This document shows positions 21,990 through 31,645 of a DNA stretch of 64,000 nucleotides, piece after piece (within the stretch, counting starts at the first letter, position 1; every line of letters begins with the position of its first letter). The position numbers were made by a program, and so were the translations under genes. The notes below the pieces were generated by a model. The model was not told the origin of the DNA. It saw nothing but the letters and a program-made list of their open reading frames with translations, and ran no database searches. The stretch lies in the NCBI RefSeq assembly GCF_018139145.2, contig NC_059471.1, positions 80,560,520 through 80,624,519 on the forward strand. The letters run 5' to 3'. The DNA comes from Gymnogyps californianus (Eukaryota > Chordata > Aves > Accipitriformes > Cathartidae).

Positions 21990-24900
21990 CGAACAAGCGA
22001 ACTTCTCACTTAGCAGCACTGACAGATGAAGTAGGAATACTTGATTTGAAAGTAAGGACAGTAAAGAATTAAGGAATCGTTTTGGTTGTAATGGAGATTT
22101 GTACTGATTTATTGAACCTGTTTCTCCATTGCTGCTCAGTCTTTCAAATGACTTTCTGTGTTATTTAGGAACTGCAATAGTACAAAAAAAGATTACTTAT
22201 TAGAGGTGCATTCTTCCCTATTGTATCCACTGCTCTTCCAGTAGTTACAATGTATTGAAAATGAAGGGCCTTATTATACTTCCATTGAACTAGCGGCAAA
22301 ACCACTGTTGATTTCAAGGGGAACAAGACAGAGACTAAAAATAGATTTGGTACCTGAATGTCTTAATTTAAATACCTAGTTTTTAAATACAGCTGGCCAA
22401 AGCGTGGAATTAGGAAGTATATTTTGAATTTTTAAATATTCATTTTTACTGCATTTTGAATACCATAATACTGTCTTTTAAACATTTACTAGTACTGTAT
22501 TTTAAATTTAATCATAGAAAATGAGCTGAGTTTCTTCTCCCTTTCATGCATTTTTATTCATGTCCATGTAGAGCACTAGACCCTGTGAATAGAGGCTGTA
22601 AACTGTATGAGGTCAACTACAGCCACATGGAAATTAAGACTGAAAAGCAGGTCTGACTCATTACCCTTGCAATAGTTTGGTTTACTGCTAGAGCGAAGGG
22701 TTTGGATATTACACTTTGCTTTGTTTCTTCTCTTTCTTGGATAAGGTCCTAGAGAAAACTTTTGGCATATGAAAAAAAAAAATCCCAAAACTTCAGGGAA
22801 AATGTTTGTTTTATACAAAGCTATTCCTGTTAAAAATAGAAAGACAATCACTTTGCACATGCCTGTAGAAAGAACGTGTATGCAAATTGGGAAGGCAAAG
22901 TAAAACTTCTCTGTTGTCAGGATATCAACAACAGTTTTAATGGAAATTTGTATTAAATAGACCGATAGGTAAATAGTTAGCCAACCACACTTTGGCTTCT
23001 CAAAAACACCACTTCTCGGAGGTCTGCGTTTGAAGATTTTAAGGCTAGAAAGCACCATTGCGATAGTTTGCTCTAAGCATATAATGTCATAATGTGGGCC
23101 ATAGGACTTCTTGGTGTCTTTTGAGACTGAGTAGCCGTGCTTGATTTAAGATTCCAGTTAGAAAATATCCACACCAGCTGTTTCACTGGTTCATTTTCTC
23201 TGTCCTTAAAAACCTGCTACTTTGTAACTTCGAGCTATAGCTCTCCCTGCGTTTGTGTGATAGATTGAAGAGTCCTCTGCTAGCTCTTTTCCCACACATT
23301 GGTTCTTCCAGAGGGTTGAGTTACTTCATTGATATGTTAAACAGATTGCTACCTTTAAAAATAAGCCATTTTCCAATCCTTTCGTCATGATCAGTACTCT
23401 GTAGTTCCTCCAATTTATCATCATCCTTCTTGAAGTGCAGATAATTGAATGGGACTACTTTAGTAGTAGTCACACCACCAGTGCCAAGCAGAGAGATAGT
23501 ATAAGCTCTGTTCTCCTTCCTTACATGTCCCTTTCTGTGTACCCAGTAATCACAGCAGCTCTTTTGGCCGTGGCACCACACGAGGCGCTCCCAGTCAGGT
23601 CAGATTTCTGCCGGCATTAGCATCATGTATATGAGTTTCTTCAGAATCCTTCACCCCTCTATTCATTGTTCCCAAAAATGGCAGCTCGCATCTAGAAATG
23701 ATACAGCGTACCTTGTGCGCTTCAGTAGCCATAGAGATTGTGTAAAGAAAAGCCACTTTAGAATTCTTGAGCCAAAAATTTTGCATTTGGCAAGGGAAGC
23801 AATCCATATGTCTTACATTTTACAACAGTGAATCATGCTTTAAATCCTGAGTAATCCCACTGAATTAAGGGGAACCTTTTAAAGTGTAAAATATTATACA
23901 ATGCAATGTCAGTAGAAGCAGGGAACTATCACAGACTGCATCTACACCACTCTTGGTCTAAATCAGGAGTGCACTGCTGAAATTAATCTCCTGACTCTCC
24001 CTCCATGCTGTTCTTTGGTACGCAGAGCAGAGCCGTTTCTGAGCATGAGAACTCGTTTTCCTTTGGGTGAAACTACCTCAACCGGTGCACCTCAGGAGCG
24101 TGTCCGAGGTGCTCCAGCCGACTACTGTCAGGCAGTCTGTGGCACCAGCCTGGGGCTAGACAACCCCAGCCCCGAGAGGCATCTGGAGGCTGACATCTGT
24201 GCAATGCAGATGTTTGGTCCTTACAACCACTGTTTCATCCTACCCACCTGCGCCGAGCTACTTGCTTATCTAGACATAGACATGTCTTGCTCCATGAAAC
24301 TCTGGTTTGCTTGCTCTTCTGCACGCGCACTCCTCGTGACAGGGACTGGGCTCTCCTTGAAGCTTTCCTGACAAAGTCCCCACGGGGTTCTTTCTAGAAT
24401 CTGTATTAACAAGAACTCTTCAGGAAGATTAGGTCTTCTCCAGGGGTAGGCTCCCAGTTTGCACCTCGCTTTAGCCACTTTGAGAAGTATGCTAGCAGAG
24501 CTGCTCCTGCTGCTGGCCTCAGAGGGTAAGATTATCCTCACAGCACAAGGGGAGACATCTGACAGCACCATCACAATGCTCGGGACTCGTATACCTCCAG
24601 AATACCTGAGCAACTAAGGGAGATGATACATAGCTAACATCTCTTACATCCACAGCACAACCTCTGCGTAAGCCTGGCTTCCCCGCAGGAGATCTGATCC
24701 TGTTAATTCTCTAGGTGTTTCACTCTCTGCAGCCAGCTCCTAGGTAGAACTACTTTCTCTTCTAAAATCTTTCATGGGAGGAAAAAAGGCTTGAAATCAT
24801 AAGCTGTCCCAGGCATTAATTCAGCACAGCTGGGGCCATGCAACACTGCATGGATGAGGGAAGACAAGGAAAGAGATGATCACCTCCCTCTTCTTTCTAT

Positions 24901-25987
24901 CCCAGACTGGCAGGAGGCCAAACTGTCTCTAAGAGTAAATTAGAGCAACATAAAAAAATCTCTGTTCCATCTGAGGATCCTAAGGGACCCATATAGCTAG
25001 CTCAGCCCTTCATGTCAGCCCACTAAATAGATCAGAGGAGTGTAGATTACATACATCAAAGTTTCTGATTTATTTTACCTTAAGTAATAACAATTACACA
25101 TGTTCCACATACTGAACAATATCTTCCATATAGTAAATAGGAGTGTTGCCCTAACTTATGTAGATTTTTGCAACTGCACTTTGGAAGAATCACAGAATAC
25201 ATTCTTATCATCTTATATAAAGAAGCAAAAATACACTCGGCCTAACGCTTACTTAATACGCAGTGTCCCTGAGCAGCGGAAGATGTGCATTGATTGTATA
25301 ATGGCACAGGGAAGAAACTATGAATAGCGCATCCTGGTTTGCAACCTCTGCAACAGTGTAATAGCATCAAAAATCCTTATCAGAAATGATTAGATTCCTA
25401 TTAGATTAGATCGAATTCCTGTTAGAGCCCAAGGAATCTAGATCTTCACATCTTGAAAAGGTAGATGAAAAAATATCACTAGAAAGTGCAGGTATTACAA
25501 GCCACATGAAGCAAACTATGGAGAGAAAAAGGGTAGAAAGGATAGAAAAAGGATCACACCATGCTTGCTTTGCAAAATCAAAACATTTTTGACAGTTTTG
25601 CCTTCCAAAAACTTTGAAACAAGGTCTCCCACTTTGCTTTTTGATTTTCGATAATGTTGTTTTACTCAAGAGGTCTGCTGCTTTCACAAGTGTTCATGAA
25701 TTAAGCAAAAGCTTTCAGTCTAGGCCAGAGATATCAATGAAGTAATATGTGAAGAAAAAAAACACCAGTGATTGTCTCAATTCCTGAAAATATCTTAGTC
25801 AATCAGAATTTCCTTTTAAAAATGAAACTCTTGGTATTAACAAGTGGCTAAATGAGAAACCGTTTTTTGATGCTGCAGAGCAGTTGCTCACATGAGTGAC
25901 TCTATGAGAACATTTATCTGAAAAATATAAAATACTGTAAAGATGCTCACAAAATAGAAATCAAAGCTTGCCGCCACAGATGTGCTA
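21990..25987. other. Non-coding DNA, no gene seen
   Basis: The longest open frames (160 codons on the minus strand at 22576-23058, 118 codons on the plus strand at 24015-24371) have no recognisable domain and are probably chance. The 24000-24330 part is somewhat enriched in CpG. No repeats were recognised by eye. Confidence 0.5.

Positions 25988-26026
<39 letters not shown>
25988..26026 (+). repeat. (AAT)13 microsatellite
   Basis: Thirteen perfect AAT units occur here. The nine bases TGTGCTAAA occur at both edges, at 25981-25989 and 26026-26034. Confidence 0.95.
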
Positions 26027-26027
<1 letters not shown>

Positions 26028-28383
26028 TGCTAAAAGTCTTTACTTTCCCACCATGAATTGTCTGGTGGGGCAACTCATAATAGGACAGCAAGGCATTTAT
26101 GTTTAACATATTTCTAAGTGTTGCAGAACTAGTGCCTTCCATGTCACGTTTCAGTTTATAGAATATCTAGGTATCACAACATAAGAATTGCATACTGCAC
26201 CTGTATCCAAATAGTCTTGAGGCATCTATTCAAGTTAAAACACGAGTTCAGTTTTCACTATCATATCAAAAGTTTGTATATTAATTCTCTTAAAAACTTA
26301 ATTAGCAGATTAGCAGATCCACATTTTTTACAGTTCATAACAGGAGTAAATAATTAATCCATATTTCAGACTTTTTCTGTGAGGAGAATTATTTAACTAT
26401 AGCTAAAGTAGAACCAATTATTTATTTTTTAATGATTCACTTCTTATTCAAGGGAACTTACTTTCATCTGCCTAGTCAGAGAACAGAAAAACATGGTGGG
26501 GGGGGAAAACATAGTTAGAAACAGTTACCAACACAATACATGACGATGAAGCACTAGAAAAATAACAATGGCTTTCATCTTTTAAAATGCAAAATATTTT
26601 GTCTTATGATCCCATTATCTCCACAGTAGGCCAACCCTGCTAGCCCTTGACTTTGATTGTTTCAGGTTTGGGTTTCCATTTTAATGAGGGTAAGAAACCA
26701 CAGCTCTGGCTTCCTTCGTTTGGAGCTGCAGGGCCGCAGCCGATCACCGTCGCTGCGTCATGAGTTATGAAACTGAAAACACAAGACTTTTAAAAACCTG
26801 GTGATTTCTTTTATACATGGTCGCTTTGGGGTCTTCTGTTACACAAAGGCCAAAATTATTGTAATGGCCAGAGTAGCGATTCTATCTTTTACTCTACCAT
26901 CACTTTATAGTAGCGGGGTTTTTTTTGTTTTAATTGAAAAAAACCCAAGTCTTTCTCATGGGTACTGTGCTGCTCCCCTTAGCCAAGCATAGCTTGAAAA
27001 AAACACCTTCCTTGATAGACTTCGTTTTAAGTTCTCGGCAAGCATTACATCAATATTTAACCTCGTCTCCCTAGGGGCTAGCTGCAGCCTGCCTGGCTTC
27101 CCGGCGTAGCTAAGACCATGCCTGCCATTGCTGCTGCTCAGACACAGCTATATACAGACAATTTGGACGGGCCGTAGGAACTGGTTCAGAAAGCGAGGAG
27201 AGGTAGGCAGCCATAGCCCTTCAGACTTGCCCTCTTCTGCTTGTCCTGATTCCTGCAGGGCTGACTTACGCTGCGCTGGTAACAGGCAGCGGTTGTGCCC
27301 AGTTAAAAAAGAGTAAAAGTCACTTCATTGTATCCGTATGAGGCTGCAATTTAATTTCCCTGCCATCACAGCACCTTCAGTTCCCCACCGCCCTGGGTCT
27401 TTCCTTGCCTACCTCTGTCTCCCTGCCCGCTCAGCAGACGAGCGCACGTGGCCGGGCTGTGGCCAGCCTGGGACAAGCTGTCTGGGTGCCCAGCTGGGAC
27501 CCGGTGGCTTTCTGAGCCGGAGGTTCAAACGCTGTGGTAGGTATACGGCCAGAGCATCCAGGCAGTGTAGGATGAGCATGTGCCGCTCCTCAGCAGTGAA
27601 AAAATCAAACACACGGCTTGGAAGGCTGCGCTGGGATAGACCTGTGATGCTACCCCTCACCGGAGCCTGCCGCTCAGGGTGTCTCCCCTGCCCCATCCCT
27701 GCCACGCAGCCCTCCTGCCCTGGTGCTGCCACACAGCTCCCGGTGCTGAGCTAGCCCAGCCAGGCTGAGCGGCAAGGACCAGGCCTAATGAAGGGGGTGA
27801 GAGCTTAATCGCTCTCTGCAGAAGACAGAAGGAGTGGGAACGGTCCCAGCCTCCTTGCTGGGCGACCAACCCTCGGAAGCTATGCAAGTCTTGACTTGGG
27901 ACCATCTTCTGACAAGTTTACCTCACTTGTAAGCCCGTAGGACTTTAAAAAAAAAGCAAACAAAGGAAAAGCACAAGAACTAAAAATTCATTGCCATCTC
28001 ACTATAAATCTGGTGAGGGTTTTGTTTGTTTACATTGTTAAGTAAGAAAAACCTAATGTAGGTTTTGCTTTTGGAAAAAAGTAAGTGGAATGGGATCTTA
28101 TTTAGAACAGGAGACATTTGCTTACATGTCTGTCTATGCGCTGATGGCCTTGCGCTGCAATCTCTAGCCTCCGAATATGAAAATGAATCACATATTAGCC
28201 CGCAATAACATTTCCCAGTGTTTCGAGAGTTCTCGTTTCAACACATACGTGAATGTATGTAGCAATGATCTTTGTTGTGCTGCCTTGGATGACATATTTT
28301 TCCGTAAGAACTCTTAGTGACAGCAAATACGTAGGCTTTGGGCTAAATGTAAAACGAGCATGAAATTCCCTTTAATGTCAAAA
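26027..28383. other. Non-coding DNA grading into the CpG island shore
   Basis: AT-rich up to about 26.7 kb, then GC content and CpG rise in patches at 26700-26760 and 27060-27900. Open frames in the GC-rich part (for example 27338-27754 plus and 27409-27732 minus) overlap on opposite strands and show no known domain. A short (CA)n tract lies at about 28388-28402. Confidence 0.5.
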
Positions 28384-29453
28384 TAAGACACACACACACA
28401 CCAAAAAAAGTGGAAAGGTCATTTGGAAAAAAACAGTAATAAATACCACTTTCGGTGCCGAGTGAGTCTCGCTGTCACCAGGATCAGCCCACCGAGGCAG
28501 ACACCCAGGCAACATCCAGATAATCTTATTATTTGCATGACATTAGCCATGAGGCCGGGCGGGGGTGGGGGGTGGGGTGGGGGAAGGGGGGGGTCGTGGG
28601 GCTGCGACCACCAAAAAAAGCGCGGCGGCCCCCTGCGACCGGCCGGAGCCCACTCCAGCGTTGCGGAGCTACGAGCCGAGCGGGGGCGGCGTGGGGTGAC
28701 GGGGGACGCCACCGGGCCCCGCCGTGCTGGGGGGCGGCGGGCGGGAACGGGCCCGGGGGCTGGGCCCGGTGCGGCGGGGATTTTGCGTGCGCAGCTACTC
28801 GTCGCCGCGCGGTAGCGGCGCGGCGCGGCGGGGCACTGCGGAGCGCGGTAATGATGTCAACTTGTTATTTACTTTCCAACCCCGAATGACTGAGCAGGGC
28901 GAAAGGAGAATCAATCAGCCGCCGGGTGACCCTCCAGGCGGAAAAAAACAGGAGCCCGGCGCCCGCCGCGGCCGGGGCGGGGGAGGGGAAGCACATGGAG
29001 CCGGGCCGCGTTGCATCATCCGCCCGGCGCGGGGCTGCGCGCCGCTCCCGCCGCCCCGGGGGGGACGACGACGGGGGGGACGCGGGACGGGGACGGGACG
29101 GGCACGGTGGAGGCTGAAGAGCAGCGGCGTTTCTGCCCCCGGGTGTTGCATTTCCACCCATAAGCAATAAAGCCCGTTTCTGCTGATTCACAACTATGGA
29201 GGCCGCGTCAGCCCGCCTTCCCCCCCGCGCTCCGGGGTGCTGCCCGCGGCCCGGCTTTGCATCACCGGCGGCCCGGGGAGAGGAGCGGGCAGCCGCGCTC
29301 CCGATGGCGCGCAGCGGCGGCGGGGGGGGGGCGCGGAGAGCACCCATTGTGCTGCCCCGGCTGTCCCCCAGCGCTGGGGCGGGGGGGGGGAAGGGCCCCG
29401 GGGAGCGTGCCCCGCGTGGATCGTTGCACCCTGCCCACTTCGGTGTGCAAAAC

Positions 29454-29479
29454 ATAATAATAATAATAATAATAATAAT
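29454..29479 (+). repeat. (TAA)n microsatellite within the CpG island
   Basis: About nine TAA units form a small AT-rich patch inside GC-rich DNA. Confidence 0.9.
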
Positions 29480-29594
29480 GCGTCCCTCTTGTGTATCTCT
29501 GTGAGGGCTCAGACAATGCGCCTCGATGTCGGCCGGCCTCTGCAGAGCCGGGCTTGATGCACCTCTCCGTGCACCTCCACCGGCCTCAAACTTT

Positions 29595-29627
29595 AATAAT
29601 AACAACAATAATAAATAATCATAATGG
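29595..29627 (+). repeat. Imperfect TAA/CAA repeat within the CpG island
   Basis: TAATAATAACAACAATAA followed by ATAATCATAAT forms a second AT-rich patch about 115 bases after the first. It is an interrupted array of the same trinucleotide type. Confidence 0.75.
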
Positions 29628-30379
29628 TGATAACCGCCGCCGGCGGCCGGGCCGGCGGGAGCGTGTGAGAGGGGCCCGGGTGCCTGCGGGCGCTGTACGT
29701 GCGTGGGGGAGGGCAGCCGTGGGCAACGCGTGTCCCCGGCCGCGCGGGGCGGCTCTGCTCCTCGCTGCCGGGCTCGCACAAGGTTAACGCCGCGCTCCTC
29801 GGCGGGGTGGGGGAGGTTGTCCTCCGTGTGCGTGGGGGGGTGGGGGTGGCGTGTGTGTGCTGGGTTTGTCACTGGGTTTCTGTTACGGGGGGGGGGGGGC
29901 GCGGGGTGCTAAAGCACAGCGATACCGAAAATACCGCGTGGAAGCGAGTGGCAGGAGTTACCTGAGGGCACCCCGAGGGGCGTTGGCGGCGCTGGGGACA
30001 CCCGCGGTGCCTGAAGTTGCGTGTCTCTGTGTGCGTGTGCGTGGGGCTGCGCGGGACCCAGGTGGGGGAGGGCGCGGCGCGGCAGGTTCGCCCCCCACCC
30101 AGGCCCTCCTCACCCCGCCGGGCTCCGCCGCTCGCCCCCCGGTGCACCCCCCCACCCCCATCCCCCCCTCCCCCGCCGCCCGCCCGCCCTCCCCTCCCTC
30201 CCGCCCGGCGGTGGCGGCGGCGGCGGCGGGCCCCGGGCGCGGCCGGCTCCCCTCAGCGCCGCTCCCGCCGCCGCCGCGCGCCCGCACCGGCCCCGCCAAC
30301 CGCCCCCCGCCGGCGGAGCCGCGCCGAGCGGCGGCACCTCCTGACCGCCATTCCGCCCCAAAACTTTCCGTTTTCCCCT

Positions 30380-30636
30380 TCCCACTCTCCGGGACTTCCT
30401 TGTGCCGCCTGTGCGCGCGGAGGGGGAGGAGGAGGCGTGTGCGGCGGCGGCGGCGGCGGCGAGGGGGGATTTACAGTCTCCTCGCAGGCTGGCCGGGACC
30501 CCGGGGGAAGAGGAGTTGCACCATGCGCGGCAAGTGAGGGAAAGTCTCCGCCAGCGCCGCCCGCAGAAGTTGAGGCTTTCCCCCGCCGCCCGCGGGAGCG
30601 GGAGCTGTGCCTTTAACGCCCGCTGAGCGAGGTGAG
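30380..30636 (+). other. Candidate 5' non-coding first exon
   Basis: The segment ends at GAG|GTGAGT, a near-perfect U1-type splice donor with GT at 30637-30638. A weaker overlapping donor, GAG|GTGAGG, has its GT at 30632-30633. The region has CGG repeats, GC boxes upstream and a short ATG frame, as is typical of 5' leaders. The left edge, meaning the transcription start, is not defined by the sequence and is given only approximately. RNA data would be needed to confirm it. Confidence 0.45.
30523..30537 (+). CDS. Four-codon upstream ORF (MRGK)
   Basis: ATG at 30523 stands in GCACCATGC, with A at -3 and CC at -2 and -1, a good Kozak context. It is followed by three sense codons and TGA. In a leader ending at 30636 it would be a minimal upstream ORF able to dampen translation downstream. 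An alternative is that GCAAGTGAG at 30530-30538 is a GC-AG type splice donor and the ATG begins a real coding exon, but the preceding CG fits that consensus less well than AG. Neither option is proven. Confidence 0.3.
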   Translation: MRGK

Positions 30637-30948
30637 GTGAGTTTCCGAGGCGGATTATTCATCCTGTTCATCCTGGGGACCCCCTTTCCCCCCTCCTTCT
30701 TTTTTTTTTTTTTTTTCCCTTTTACGCGCGCCGAGGTGACAAACGTCCTTCCCCGGTGCAGCCCCCCGAGCCTGGGGCCGGGGCCCGCCGCCCCGCTGCC
30801 CCCCGGCGTCCCCTCTGCAGCCTGCCTTGGCCCGGCGGGCTGACCCGCCCGAGGCGGGGGGGGAGGGGGGGGTCGCTCAGCCGTTGCCTGTTATGACGAA
30901 GTTTTTTGAACCCGGGCGTTTTGGGGTCTGTTTGGGTTTTTTTGGTTG

Positions 30949-30976
30949 TTTTTTTTTTTTTTTTTTTTTTTTTTTT
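30949..30976 (+). repeat. T28 homopolymer
   Basis: A run of 28 T lies within the CpG island, about 310 bases after the candidate splice donor. Length calls in such runs are unreliable. Confidence 0.9.
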
Positions 30977-31645
30977 GCGGGAGCGCTGGGCCGAGGCGAT
31001 GTGTGTGGGGCTGCCGTTTCGGTGGCGGGTGTGCTTTCATTTGCCCCCGAGCAGACCGACCCCGGGGCCGGGGGTGGGAGGGGGCAGTTTCTGGAGCGGC
31101 TCCCTACTTCTGAGATAGTCTTTTAATGTATTTTTTTCTTTAAAAAAAAAAAAAAAAGGAGAAATGCTCAGGGGGGGAAAAATGCGAGGTATTCACGCTC
31201 AAGTGTGGAGTTTGCAGAGCCCGGGTGGGGGAGGGGATCCCATTCATCGCCAGGGCTTGAATCAGCAGCGGGCGGAGGGGCCGATCGCTCCCGTACATCG
31301 AAGTTTACTTCCAAGTAGGTAAACAAGTTGATCCCCCCCACCTCGCCCCCGATCCCCCCCGCCCCCCCCGCCCCGGCGATGTACGCTGCTGCCAACCCCG
31401 TTACCGGCGCTGCAGGCTGATGGAGGGGCGGCGGTGGTGCCGGGGGAGCCCCTTGGGGGGCCTGGGCGCTGGAGGCAGGGCACTACGGGGTTTGCAGACC
31501 TGTTGCACACCAGTTTGTTCCAGGCCAGCGTGCCCGGCGTCGGTGCGGTTTCTGCAGGGGAACGGCCAGGCGGCGGGGCGCTGGGTGCAGCCAGCCGCGG
31601 GGCGGGAAGCTGGTGGACACCTTTCCCTCAACTGCTGTCATCTCG

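Larger units (their letters stand above)
28430..31645 (+). promoter_or_regulatory. CpG island, probable gene promoter
   Basis: Over about 3.2 kb the sequence changes from AT-rich flanks to very GC-rich DNA dense in CpG, with GC boxes such as GGGGCGGG near 28975, long C- and G-rich runs, and CCG/CGG repeats near 30207-30229 and 30438-30460. Islands of this size in vertebrate DNA normally mark the promoter and first exon of a housekeeping or developmental gene. No TATA box is obvious. TGATGTCA, a CRE-like site, lies at 28852-28859, and a PBX-like AATCAATCAG lies near 28909-28918. Direction is inferred as + from a consensus splice donor at 30637 and from T/G-rich composition to the right. A minus-strand donor-like CAG|GTAACT near 29955-29963 leaves room for divergent transcription. 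The gene cannot be identified from this window. Confidence 0.8.

Noticed and set aside
22576..23058. 160-codon minus-strand ORF
   Set aside because: AT-rich chance frame with Phe/Ile/Lys runs, no domain and no splice or promoter context.
24015..24371. 118-codon plus-strand ORF in a GC-enriched patch
   Set aside because: No recognised motif, overlapped by an opposite-strand frame (24266-24613), and no clear splice sites.
28865..29872. 335-codon minus-strand ORF
   Set aside because: It lies in the CpG island, is made of Pro/Arg/Ala/Gly runs plus an Ile run from the TAA array, and overlaps open frames on the other strand. Stop codons are rare in such GC-rich DNA.
29851..30537. 228-codon plus-strand ORF
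   Set aside because: Low-complexity Pro/Arg/Ala translation of the CpG island with no domain. It ends at the uORF stop and runs across G and C homopolymers.
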